The translations under genes and the position numbers were made by a program. From NCBI GenBank assembly GCA_023614405.1, contig CM042689.1, positions 330,312,305 through 330,376,304 of the forward strand: a stretch of 64,000 nt of DNA, read 5' to 3'. Shown one piece after another: positions 46,651 through 58,497 of this stretch; the first letter of the stretch is position 1, and every line of letters starts with the position of its first letter. The DNA is from Avena insularis (taxonomy: Eukaryota > Streptophyta > Magnoliopsida > Poales > Poaceae). The notes beneath the pieces are model-generated. The model saw only the letters and a program-made list of their open reading frames with translations, was not told the origin of the DNA and ran no database searches.

Positions 46651-49600
46651 TTACATGGTAATATACCGAACACCCATGGCAGTTTGGTGCTGGTCATGTT
46701 TTGCCCTCGGGAGAGGTTTAGTCAACGGATCCGCCATATTCAGATCTGTGTGTACTTTGCAAATCTTTATGTCCCCATCTTGGACATGTTCTCGAATAGC
46801 GTGAAAACGTAGCTTGATGTGCTTCAGCTTCTTGTGTGACCTTGGTTCTTGCGCATTGGCTATGGCACCCATGTTATCACAGTAGATAGACATTGGGTCC
46901 AGCGCACTAGGAACCACACCCAGCTCTGTAATGGACTCTTTCATCCATATCGCTTCTTGTTAAGCCTCCGAAGCAGCCATGTATTCCGATTCAGTTGAAG
47001 ATCTCGCCACAACGCTTTGCTTTGCACTCCTCCAGCTAACTGCTGCACCATTCAAAATAAATACGTATCCAGATTGTGATTTAGAATCATCTGGATCAGT
47101 GTTCCAACTAGCATCGGTGTAACCATTAACAACGAGCTGTTCATCACCTCCATAAGAAAGAACCGTATCCTTAGTTCTTCTCAAGTACTTAAGGATGTTT
47201 TTGACCGCTGTCCAATGATCCACTCCTGGATCACTTTGATATCTGCTAGTTAAACTAACAGCATATGCAATGTCGGGTCTAGTACATAGCATGGCATACA
47301 TTAGAGATCCTATGGCTGAGGCATAGGGAGTCTTACTCATCCTTTCTCTATCTTCTGCCGATGTCGGACTTTGAGTTTTACTCAAGGTCGTATTGGGCAA
47401 CATGGGCAAGAACCCTTTCTTGCTATCTTACATTCCAAACCTCTTTAGAACTTTGTCCAAATATGTACTTTGTGACAATGATATTTGGCGTCTTGATCTA
47501 TCTCTATAAATCTTTATGCCTAATATGTAAGCTGCTTCGCCAAGATCTTTCATTGAAAAACTATTATTCAAATATTCCTTGACACTATTAAGAAGGTCTA
47601 CATCATTCCCAATCAATAATATGTCATCTACATATAGTATTAAGAATGCTACAGAGCTCCCACTCACTTTCTTGTAAATACAAGCTTCTCCATAAGTTTG
47701 TATAAAACCAAAACTTTTGATCACCTTATCAAAACGTTGATTCCAACTTCGGGATGCTTGCTTCAATCCATAAATGGACCATTGAAGTTTGCATACCTTG
47801 TTAGCATCTTTAGGATCGACAAAACCTTTGGGTTGCATCATATACAACTCTTCATCAATGTCTCCATTGAGGAATGCTGTTTTGACATCCATCTATCATA
47901 TCTCATAATTATAATATGCAGCGATTGCTAACATAATCCTCACAGACTTTAGCTTCGCTACTGGTGAGAAAGTCTCATCGTAGTCAACTCCTTGAATTTG
48001 TCGAAACCCCTTTGCGACAAGTCGAGCTTTATAGACAGTAACATTACCATCAGCATCTGTTTTCTTCTTGAAAATCCATTTGTTATCGACAGCCTTCCGG
48101 CCATCCGGTAAGTCCACCAAAGTCCATACTTGGTTTTCGTACATGGATCCAATCTCAGATTTCATGGCTTCTTGCCATTTATTGGAATCTGGGCTCATCA
48201 TCGCTTCCTCATATGTCTCAGGGTCATCGGTGTTGTCCACCAACATGACACTCATAACGGGATCATACCAATCTGGAGTGGTACGAGTTCTCGTTGACCT
48301 GCGAGGCTCTGTAGCAACTATAGCCGAAGTTTCATGATCATCATCATTAGCTTCCTCTCTAACTGGTGTAGGCACCACAGGAACTTCTTCCGGTGCTGCG
48401 CTACTTGCAATTTCGAGAGAAGGTTCGACAACCTCGTCGAGTTCTACTTTCCTTCCAGTCACTTCTTTCGAGAGAAATTCCTTCTCTAGAAAGGATCCAT
48501 TCTTGGCAACGAAGATTTTGCCTTCGGATCTATGATAGAAGGTATACCCAATAGTTTCCTTTGGGTATCCTATGAAGACGCATTTTTCCGCTTTGGGTTC
48601 AAGCTTGTCCGGCTGTAACTTCTTTACATAGGCTTCACAACCCCAAATTTTAAGGAACGACAATCTAGGTTTCTTCCCAAACCATAATTCATACAGTGTC
48701 GTTTCAACGGATTTAGATGGTGCCCTATTTAAAGTGAATGCGGCTGTTTCTAATGCATAACCCCAAAATGATAGCGGTAAATCTGTAAGTGACATCATAG
48801 AACGAACCATATCTAAGAGAGTTCGATTACGACGTTCGGACACACCATTATGCTGTGGTGTTCCCGGCGGTGTCAATTGTGAAAGTATTCCGCATTTCTT
48901 CAAATGCTCGCCAAACTCGTAACTTAGATATTCACCTCCACGATCAGAACGTAGAAATTTAATCTTCTTGTTACGTTGATTCTCTACCTCACTTTGAAAT
49001 TCCTTAAACTTCTCGAGAGTTTCAGACTTATGTTTCATGAAATAGATATACCCATATCTACTCAAATCATCCGTGAAGGTAAGAACATAACGATAACCAC
49101 CGCGCGATGCTACACTCATTGGACCACACACATCGGTATGTATGATTTCCAATAAGTCCGTAGCTCGCTCCATCATACCAGAGAATGGAGTCTTAGTCAT
49201 TTTACCCATCAGACATGCTTCGCATCTTTCAAGTGATTCGAAATCAAGTGATTCAAGAAGTCCATCAGAATGGAGTTTCTTCATACGCTTCACTCCAATG
49301 TGACCAAGACGACAGTGCCACATATAGGTCGAGTTATCGCTCAATTTCAAACGTTTAGCCTCAATGTTATTAATATGTGTATTTCCACTATCGAGATTCA
49401 ATAAGAATAGACCATCTATCAAAGGTGCATGTGCATAAAACATATTACTCATATAAATCGAACAACCATTATTCTCGGACTTAAACAAGTAACCGTCTCG
49501 CAATAAACAAGATCCCGATATAATGTTCATGCTTAATGCAGGCACCAAATAACAATTATTTAAGTATAAAACTAATCCCGATGGTAGATGAAGGGGTAGC

Positions 49601-50614
49601 GGTCGATCGCGATCACATCAACCTTTGATCCGCTTCCCACGCCGCATCGTCACCTCGTTCTTCGCTAGCTTTCGTTTATTCGCAAAGACCTGTTCGAGTT
49701 ACAAATATGAGCAACCGAACCAAAGATTAAATACCCGTGCACTACTACAGTACTAGTGAGATACACATCAATAACATGTATATCGATATACCTTTCTTCT
49801 TGATGTTGCCGTTCTTCAAATCCGCCAAGTACTTTGGGCAATTCCGCCCAAAGGACCTTCTCCCTTGCAAAAGCACTCAAGATCGTGCTTAGGTCCAGCC
49901 TTGGTCTTCTTCGTTGGCGTGGTAACTTTCTTACCACCCTTCTTGAAGTGTCCTTCCGCTTAGACTTGCCTTTCTTGAATTTGGTGGTCTTATTGACCAA
50001 CAACACTTGGTGCTCTTTCTTGATCTCCACTTCGCAGATTTCAACATGGCAAAGAGTTCGCAACGCCTTGTTCATGTTTTGCATGTTGTAGTTCATCACA
50101 AAGTTCTTGTAACTTGGTGGTAGTGATTGAGGACGCGGTAAATCCCCAAAGCATTAGGAATCACTATACCCAAGCTTTGAAGTTTGTTTGCGTTCTAGAC
50201 ATCTTAAGCACATGCTCACCGATTTGAGTCGCCTCTTCCATCTTGCGCTAAAGAACTTTTCGTAAGCCTCATAGCTTTCAATTGCCGCATGAGTCTCAAA
50301 GATCAATTTGAGATCCTCGACAATATCATATGGGTCTGAATTCTCAAACCTTTTCTCAAGCTCCATTCTAAACCATACAAGATAGCACACCGAATGTGGA
50401 GTAATCTTGAGTCTTCCGAGTGAGGTAAACATTCTTTACTTCATCGGCAGATCAGCCGCAGTGGGTCACCAATGGTGCATCCAAAGACATAGGTCAAATT
50501 ACCAGTTGTGAGGACAATCCTCAAATTGCGGAACCAATCCGCGAAGTTGCTTCCATTGTTTTTCAACTTTTCTTTCTCTAGGAACGCATTAAAATTGATG
50601 GTAGGGGCTGCCAT
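46651..50614 (-). pseudogene. copia gag-pol polyprotein, stops and frameshifts
   Basis: Gag begins at ATG 50614 (MAAPTINFNAFLEKEKL) and is split over several frames between 50440 and 49600. The protease region near 49705-49735 keeps GSVAHIC, but the active-site Asp codon is disturbed and the frame shifts there. From about 49610 to 46651 one frame encodes a pre-integrase zinc finger (HCRLGHIG), the integrase core (TDVCGPM, then FLRSDRGGEYLS, then NGVSERRNRTLLD), reverse transcriptase (VYKARLVAKGF, YVDDILLIGND) and RNase H (TDASWN, SSTESEYMA). This frame is broken by TGA 47898-47896, TAG 47895-47893, TAA 47430-47428 and TAA 46962-46960. Integrase before reverse transcriptase confirms copia order. 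It cannot make an active polyprotein. Confidence 0.93.
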
Positions 50615-51789
50615 TGATCTACAACATATTTGCAATAGTTTAGACTAAGTTTATGACAAATTGAGTTCAAATTAATAATAAAATTAATCTAGGTGAACTC
50701 CCACTCAAAACAATATCCCTCACATTGTTTTAGTGATCACACGAACCAAATCCACCACATCAACACCGATCATCACGAGAGTTGATATAGTTTCAATGGC
50801 GAACAATCGACATGTTCATCATATCTACTATATGATTCATGTTTTACCTTTCGGTGATCCGTGTTCCGAGACCATGTCTGTACATGCTAGGCTCGTCAAG
50901 ATCAAACCTTAGTTTCCGCATGAGCAAATCTGGCTTGCTCACGTTGTATACACTTGCGGAATCTAACACACCCGATCATCACGTGGTGCTTCGAAACAAC
51001 AAGCTTTAGCAACGATGCTAACTAAGGGTGAACACTTTATGACTTGAAATCCATGTGCATGAGGGATCATCTTATAATGCTACCGTCGTCTACTAAGCAA
51101 TACAAGATGCATAAAGGATTAACATCACATGCAATTCATAATATTTGATATGATATGGCCTTTTCTTCTTTGTGCTTCCGATCTCCATCTTCAAGCATGA
51201 ACATGATCTCCATCATCATCGGCATTGCATCAAGGTCAATGACGCTTCTTCATGGTTGTCATCCACCGGCTTCAACTATTACAACTACTTTGAATAGACA
51301 CGCGGGTCTTAACATAAATTAAAGACAACCATATGGCTCCTGCCGGTTGCCAACTTACAATAAGGAACATTGCATACATCAAATAAAATCACAATCATGG
51401 CCATATCACATCACTGCACACCCCTGCAAAACAAAGTTAGACGCCTCTACTTTCTTTGCATGTTTTACGTGGTTTGGGGCTTTCAATAAGTGTCATTCTA
51501 ACTTACGAACATGAACCACAACATTGATACTAGTATTGTTAACCACCCGTTGTAAATTGGATCTTAACTATGCTAGGAGAAACAGGCACCCGCAAAGACA
51601 CTTATGCAATACAAGTTGCATGTCAAGCGTGGAGCAAGTCTCATGAACGATGTCATGTAAGGTTAGCCCGGGCCGCTTCATCCCAACATCCCGCAAGATG
51701 CAAAGTACACAAGAAGCAATCGACAATAAAAGAATCAACGCCCACAATGACCATTGTGTTCTACTCGTGCAACAGATCTACATATAGAC
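50615..51789 (-). other. Long untranslated leader of copia
   Basis: This is about 1.2 kb between primer binding site and gag ATG with no supported gene. A leader of this length is usual for BARE-type elements and holds packaging and dimerisation signals in that family; no such signal was pinpointed here. Confidence 0.65.
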
Positions 51790-51804
51790 ACGGCTCTGAT
51801 ACCA
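51790..51804 (-). other. Primer binding site of copia (initiator-Met tRNA)
   Basis: The minus strand reads TGGTATCAGAGCCGT, one base inside the 5' LTR. Confidence 0.92.
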
Positions 51805-51805
51805 C

Positions 51806-53717
51806 TGTAGGGATTCGTAGCATGGAAAACAAAATATTCTATCGCATACAAACAAACAAGCCAAGATCTATCTACTAGATTGTAGCAATGAGTCGATGGA
51901 ATAACTCACCCTCGAAGATTCCAAAGTGTTTAACGAGAGCGGATTCTCGTGGGTGATGTAGTCGTACTCTTCCCGATCTCAAGATCGCGTGAAGCGATCC
52001 TTCCGTGCGTTCGGCGGCGCTCCCTTGATCGGTCACGTTGCTCGCACTTGACAAAGACCTTCCTCTCCCTTGTTCTAGCAGGCAACGGAGGTTGTAGCAC
52101 TCTCCTCGTGATTCCAAGGCAAAATGGCGTGGTACCCAGTAGAGGGAGATCTCGAGCTTCGCCTTAAGCCGGAGCGAGTATGGTGGACTATGAGAGAGCC
52201 CTCGACGATCTAGGGTTTAGACACGCCAAGGAGGGGGCAAGGCCGGCGGCTAGGGTTTGACCTAGGCGGCGGCGGCGAGTGCCCTATGGCCAGCGGCGGC
52301 TATGGAGGCGGCGGCGGCTTGGGGCTAGGGTTTAGAGGTAGGGAACTTGTGTGTCTAGGAGGGGAGCCCTGCCCCTCCTCTTACAGGTGGAGGGAGGCGC
52401 GCCAGGGGAGGGGAGTCCCTCCCCAACTCGGACCCAAGGTGGGCCGGCGGTGGAGGTGGAGGGACTCCTCCCCAACTCGGATTCCACCTCCCCTCCACTT
52501 CCCAAAATTAGCCGTTTGACTTTCAAATTGGCGTTTGACTTTTCAAACAAGGATTTGATTAAATCCTCTATTTTGTTCAGCGATGACACTTAGTACATGA
52601 TGCAATCATACCAACTTGATATAACACATTCATGTATCCTTCCCATCCGGAGTGCCGGACATTCCGGAACCTTCTAGAACATTCCCGATGAAAACACCGA
52701 AACCATTCCCCAACTCCGAAACAAGACTTTCCTTATATGAATCTTATTCTCCGGACCATTCCGGATCTCCTCGTGATATCCCGAATCCCATTCGAGACTC
52801 TGAACAACATTCAGTCTCTTTCTCATCATTCCATAACTACTCAAACAACGTCGAATCCTTAAGTGTGTCTCCCTACGGTTCGTGAATTATGCGGACATGA
52901 TCGAGACACTTCTCCGAACAATAACCAATAGAGGAATCTGGAAATTCATATGGCTCTCACATATTTCTACGATTACTTTGCGATCGAATGAACCACTTAC
53001 ATACGATACCAATTTCCCTTTGTCTCACGATAGTTTACTTATCCGAGGTTATGATCGTCGGTATCTCTGCATACCTACTTCAACCTCATTACTGATAAGT
53101 ACTCTTTTCTCGTTCCCGTGATATGTGATCCCTTGTGAGCCAGTCACATGCTTGCAAGCTAATTGGATGACATTTCACCGAGAGGGCCCAGAGTATATCT
53201 ATCCATCATATGGATGGACAAATCCCACTCTTGATCCATGTGTCTCAACCAATACTTTCCGAACACTCAATGCCACCTTTATAGCCACCCAGTTACGGTG
53301 TGGTGTTTGACGTCATCAAAGCATCCATCCGGTAAAGGTGATATGCATGATCTCATGGTCGAAGGAATTAGGTTACTATGTATCAGAAAGCATATAGCAA
53401 TTGAACTATTAAAATGACTTGATCTTTATGCTACGCTTATCTATAGGAGTATGTCCATCATATCATTCTCCTAACGATATGATCTTGTTGTTAATAACAT
53501 CTCAATGTTCATGATAGGGAAACCACAATCATTTATTAACCAACAAGCTATTGTTATAAAGAGGCTTTACTAGGGACTTCATTTTAAGTTTACAAATCAC
53601 ACAAGTATCAATGTTTCCTTGTTAATACTATTATAGCATGAATGTAAACATTTATCATAAACACAAAGATATAATAATAACTATATTTATTATTGCCTCT
53701 AGGGCATATCTCCAACA
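51806..53717 (-). repeat. 5' LTR of copia (1912 bp)
   Basis: It starts TGTAGGGATTCG and ends ATCTCCAACA on the plus strand. Confidence 0.95.
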
Positions 53718-53722
53718 TTTAG
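53718..53722. repeat. Target site duplication TTTAG (right of copia)
   Basis: It pairs with 44733-44737. Confidence 0.92.
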
Positions 53723-54591
53723 AAATTACTCAAGCCCATTGAGCTTAATGTAAATAGACTCGATAGCACCCTTGAATGAAATTGTCTGATAAAATTGATA
53801 CTTCATAGTAGAAGAGATTATGTCACTGCTTTTTCTAATAATTATAGTAGGATATTTCTTTACGCGTGTCACTACAAACACTGCCGTACTCCATGTGGAA
53901 CTATTAACTCCGCTGGCCAACGAACGATCCAAATGTGGGAAACCACTTGATTTCGGCTATTGAGTTATATAAACGTCTATAGCTGCAATGCTATGACGTG
54001 TAAAATTTTTAGTCTCCTCGTGGTTTCACGTTCCAAGTGAAGTTGCAGTACTCCTCTGATCCATTATTGCTCAACAAATATCTATTGGCATGGTCACGAG
54101 TGCGCAACACAACCCTAATTAATATGTTAAAAATAGTGGCATGATTTCTCTATGAAAGAGTTGAAGTTTTTGAAAAATAAGGAAAGGAAAAAGGTGCTTT
54201 GAGAGTCTTAAAATTTTGACGTGGGATTAGATGAGTTGTTTCTTAAATTAAATATTCTTGGTGCAAACTTGAGTACTCTTAACTTATTAAAGGAACAAGA
54301 GAAAAAAGTTTTCATCTCTCAATAAGAGAGAGACCAAAAAGATGTGTTTCACTTTCCTAGCTAAACTTTCGACACTCGCTTGTGCATATGATTTATTTGC
54401 TAGCAAGATACACGTGGTTAGGAAGTGAACTCAGTGCAATCTTATGAATATTTGTATGATCATGTTTACGATTGCAGGAAATGTGAAGGAAATAATTCGA
54501 CACCAATTCAAGCTTGTAAGTTCTTTTATTTCAGTTTCGAATCTCCGCTATCCTTTCTCATTTCCTTGTCACTCAAGGACGAGCAACATCT
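53723..54591 (+). other. Non-coding H sequence right of copia
   Basis: No gene is seen. It leads into the terminal polypurine tract. Confidence 0.6.
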
Positions 54592-54605
54592 AAGCTTGGG
54601 GGAGT
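54592..54605 (+). other. Terminal polypurine tract of H
   Basis: AAGCTTGGGGGAGT stands directly before the LTR start TGATAGCTG. Confidence 0.85.
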
Positions 54606-56030
54606 TGATAGCTGTGAGATTCTACACATTTTTTATGGTTTCTATCGATGGTTTTCGTTTGGATTTGATGGTTTTCTAGCTTTACCTAACGCTAATACTT
54701 CGGTAGTGAAGAAAACTTGGTTTTTAATGTGTGTTTCAGGTTCTAAACGCCAACAGAGGTATTTAACAGGAAAAACACAATATTCAGGCGAAAACAAGCA
54801 AGTCCCTTTTTGGAAGCAATCGAGGGGAATTCACTGCAAGCTTAACGACCAACTATATGGGCCACTGCCGTATATTTTCCATCTCCTTCGTCTTATTAAA
54901 AGGGACAACTTTCATGAAGAGGCCAGGGTCTAAAACAGAACACACAAGCCACCATACCATCCAGAAGGGACAAATAAGGGATCCGGAGAAGAAGGGGAAG
55001 ACGTTCTTCATCTCGCTCCACGATCTTCAATCTCCTAGCCACCACACCTCCATAAGCCACAACGTGTACTTGAGAGATAGAGAGATCTCCACCTTGCAAG
55101 ATTAGGGTTTGAGATTGTTCTTCCTATCTTGAATTGTGTTGGATTTATTTCTATTTCTTATTGTGGATCTCCACGCTAATATCGAGAAGAACTCCCTTTA
55201 TTTAATTATATCGATGATGCTTTCTTCTCTCATGTGTGAGTAAGTTCCCTTGGGCGTGGGAGATGTAGGGGATTGGTGAGATGTGATGTGCCTATATATT
55301 TTCCATCAAGTTTGTGGTTAATTCTAATTACTATATTGTGTGTGCTTGACTATTTGTGGGATGCTTAATGTCTGTTGTCCAATTAAGGTCCCAGACAACA
55401 TGATGCTTTGTTCTACATAGATAGAATCCTGTTTGCTAGCGGACCGGCGACCCCAGGGTCACGGAGATATCAATGAGAAACTAGTTTGACTTGAGGATAA
55501 CGAGGAACCACCGAGCTTATTGCATTAGTCTGATCCAAGGAGCTTAATTGCTAAGCAACCTGAAGGATCTTAATCGTCTAGTGACTGACCATGGTTGTGG
55601 TAAATAGGCTAGTAGAATTATTGAAGTTGAGATGAAATCTACCAAGAGGAGTTTCGGATAATTATGGGTTGCTCTCCTACACACATACTTATAAGATTAT
55701 AATTGTTACACTTATCACTTATTCACTCGGCACATTCACTATCACCATGAACTGAAACTCCCCGCGCCTACTTCGTTAACAAACAAATCGTTCTTTACTT
55801 TTTATGCTCTTTATTTCTGAATTTTACATTTTAGCTTTATTTAAGTACTTTCTTTTAAATCCAAATTCTACTCTTATTCCCAAGACTTGCAGTCAATTCA
55901 CTCGAAGACCTGTGACAACTTCGGGTGCGACAAAGACTTCACCAATAAACATTTACCTTTGGGCTCCCTGTGGGATCGATATCTGAACTTCGAAACTAGC
56001 TACAAACGATCTGTGCACTTGCAGCCATCA
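54606..56030 (+). repeat. 3' LTR of H (1425 bp)
   Basis: It starts TGATAGCTGTGAG and ends TGCAGCCATCA. The start is set by the polypurine tract and the end by the typical inner CA; no second copy is in the window to confirm them. At 54846-54876 it carries a hairpin-like pair (CCAACTATATGGGCC ... GCCGTATAT) close to the hairpin motif at 32660-32699, about 20 bases before a TATTAAAAG box (54893). Confidence 0.75.
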
Positions 56031-56378
56031 TGCTTGTTTCCCCCAACAATGGAGTTGCGGAAGTTGTGTGTCCCAACATATCCACAAACCTTCTAGTTTC
56101 TTCTTTCTTGCGCAAACCTTCCAAGGATAAGCTTCATGCTCGCATATCATAACATATTTTTCGCTCTGGTCAAGCTTGAATACTATGTAGGTTCGATGAT
56201 GAATTACGGCTTACTCCTACATCCATATTTGCATGTCCAATATAGCCTTGAATTTTAGACCCTCATATATCAAAGGTAATGCTCTAGGTCGACTCTTTGC
56301 TTCATCTTTGGTGAGGGGCCTTGGACGCTCTAGGCATATTCCCGTAGGTTCGAGTCTTCCACGTCTAGGTGAGCCTCC
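56031..56378. other. Flank right of H, nothing recognised
   Basis: No gene or repeat was recognised. The expected right target duplication of H would be TGCTT (56031-56035), but the left copy is lost. Confidence 0.4.
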
Positions 56379-57187
56379 CTAACAACCTTTCAACTCGTGA
56401 ATATTAGGATCTCTGCCCCAGACCTTGACAAATGCATTGATATCCTTCTCGGAAAACTTGGGAACCGAACGATCATTTTCCAAGTCCGCCACATAAGCAA
56501 CTACATATCCCTCGGCTTCTTCATTGGGATATTCAAAGGTATATGTATCTCTCTCAAGCAAAGAGGATGCCACCAAAGTTACACATGGAGATGATGGAAT
56601 GTTGATTTCGGAGACAACTTCAAACTCTTTCTTGATCGCATCTAAGCTTCCAACATTTAATTTCTCCTCGATGATCACTTGTGCTTCTCTTTGAATGTCC
56701 CTTGGCTCTTCACTACCTAGGGTTGCAACCCTTTCTTTCTCCTCCATAATCTCCTCCAAGTAATCTCATCTTATACCATTTCTATCTCCCACACAGGCGG
56801 TTGGCTTGGACCCGCATCGTACACATCCTCACAAAAATCATCATTGCATCTTTCGTTAACCGAGGGGTGCTTGTTGAAGTCGATGAGAAGATGAGGACAA
56901 CCGGTGACCTTGGCAGCAACGACGACCAAAGATTCCACAAGATCTTTCTATACACCCCACTCTTCAGCACCATTGATAGGTATCATCTGAGTATAAGACC
57001 TAGAGCCACTAACATCATATCTTCCTTCCAAAACAACTTCATCACCTATATCAGTCCAAACAAGACAACAACCTTACTGACTAGGACTATGCGGGAAGAA
57101 CACAACTTGAGTCATCGTGTCCACAAACTCAATACCCCAACACGAGGATACAACACTTCTGTCGTGATGCACATGAAGAACTTTTGA
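56379..57187 (-). pseudogene. Unidentified coding-like remnant
   Basis: On the minus strand a weakly open frame from 57187 contains peptide-like stretches (TDIGDEVVLEGRYDVSGS, IPINGAEEWGV, LLIDFNKHPSVNE) with three or more stops. It shifts frame near 56760 into an ORF of 126 codons (56759-56379) that is Glu-rich (EEIMEEKERVATLG) and ends NIHELKGC. No known domain could be named. It may be a decayed host gene or an unclassified retroelement gene. Confidence 0.35.
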
Positions 57188-57657
57188 ATAAGCCATTTAT
57201 TTTCATAAGCAATAGGTAAATTATGCATCCATTAATGAATGCATTATCCAACAAAATTCAATAAGAAATAACTAGCAATATTACTAAACGAAGAATATAA
57301 CATAGGCAAGCCAACCTAACTAGCAAAGTACATACTCAATTGAGGCCTAAAATAACCGCACCATAGGCATTCATACGCAAACAATCACACTATCTACATA
57401 CTCAATTGTACCCTTCACTCATGTATCAATGATATCACCTTCGATCCCTTATAGATCCATTCACAAAGTATGAACTTGACATGTGTATAAATTTCCTAGT
57501 ATAATAACTAGAACAATCAGAGGCTACCAGATAAAATCGTGCATATCTAGAACTTCATTGCAGCAATACTACACATACTTGCAATATTAAATGGCACATC
57601 AAATTAAAAAAAATGTAAGAAGAGGGAGTTCAGCTTGAAGGGAGCAAGCTATGTACC
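57188..57657. other. AT-rich stretch, possible intron of the remnant
   Basis: There is no gene. It lies between the remnant and the exon-like GC-rich block. Confidence 0.3.
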
Positions 57658-57910
57658 TGTGGGCGACGACATGAAGCTTCGAAGGAGCATGTCGGCGAGG
57701 AAAGGAGCCCGATGATAGCCGATAGGCCGAGTCCACGCGGCGGCGGTACGGGCAGACACGGCTCGGCAAGTGGTGGTGTGGCTCCCTTTATCATCAGAGA
57801 GAGATGACGGCGCGCGGTGACGGTGGACTCGGTTGGCTCGGGATCAGGGTATATTTTGGGTGAGAGTCATTGTAGATCGGGTAAGGTAAGGATACGAAGC
57901 TTATAAACCC
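57658..57910 (-). other. Promoter and first-exon-like block
   Basis: On the minus strand TTTATAAG (about 57907-57900) is followed by a GC-rich stretch with an open frame (MIKGATPPLAEP) that ends at a good donor, CACAG then GTACAT, at about 57653. It could be the 5' exon of a gene whose remnant is at 56379-57187 (inference). Confidence 0.3.
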
Positions 57911-58425
57911 TAGAGCTTTGGCGCCGTGTCACCTGGCACCGACAGGCGGATTGAATTCAGTTTGACACTAAAGGTCGGCGTGGTCCAAGCTGGTGTCGAA
58001 CGAGCTGGCACGTCGGATTCCCGTGGCCGAGTACTTCGACCCCATTATCTCTTGGCGACGACATGTACAAGTTCGATGCCGTACCAGATGACGTCGAGCT
58101 AAGGGGTCAAATTCTAAATTAGTTTCTGAAAATGTCAGACCTTGAATTAGTTTCCGAAATAAGACAAATTTATTAAAAAAACCACGATCACTCCACACCA
58201 CTACTCGTTCGCTCGTGGATACGTACGCATTAATCATACACGGCTGCTGAGCACATGCGTGCTCCCTGCGATCGATCGAGTGGTCTAAGCTAAGGAGACA
58301 TTAATTGAAGAAGCCGCTGGCGCCTGGCGGTCGGACCACGCACTAGCTTACAGCCTCACGTACATACATGCCCATGGCCATGAGTCCATCCCACGCAAAG
58401 CTGCATGTGAGGTTCGATTACGAAT
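57911..58425. other. Intergenic, nothing firm
   Basis: It contains GGCGCC/GGCACC-type motifs (57920-57945) and two similar 'aattagtttctgaaa' units (58116-58160). No gene is seen. Confidence 0.4.
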
Positions 58426-58497
58426 TACTCCCTCCAAAACATTGCCAATACTAGTTCAAAACTACTAAAAAGCTTACATTTCGAAACAAAGATAGTA
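58426..58497. mobile_element. Degraded Stowaway-like MITE relic (72 bp)
   Basis: It starts TACTCCCTCC and ends CGAAACAAAGATAGTA, a decayed mirror of the CTCCCTCCGTTCC-type Stowaway terminus, with TA at both sides. It is short for the family. Confidence 0.45.

Larger units (their letters stand above)
44738..53717 (-). mobile_element. Ty1/copia element of the BARE/Angela/WIS type, full length
   Basis: It is 8980 bp with LTRs of about 1.9 kb that start TGTTGGAGATATGCCC (minus strand) and end AATCCCTACA. It has a primer binding site for initiator-Met tRNA, a long leader, a broken gag-pol, a polypurine tract and the duplication TTTAG on both sides. The LTR start is the typical BARE/Angela/WIS sequence of Triticeae and their relatives (recalled, not searched). 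Confidence 0.95.
30177..56030 (+). mobile_element. Athila-like gypsy element 'H', 5' truncated, host of E2 and copia
   Basis: After subtracting E2 (33042-42766) and copia (44738-53717), H reads gag-protease (30187-32245), a hairpin-rich spacer and leader, an Athila-ORF1-like gene (42901-44211), an internal polypurine tract (44226-44240), a non-coding stretch, a terminal polypurine tract (54592-54605) and a 3' LTR (54606-56030). The 5' LTR, primer binding site and start of gag are lost to the left of 30185 (30177-30184 are the duplication and LTR tip). No reverse transcriptase or integrase is present. Confidence 0.8.
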
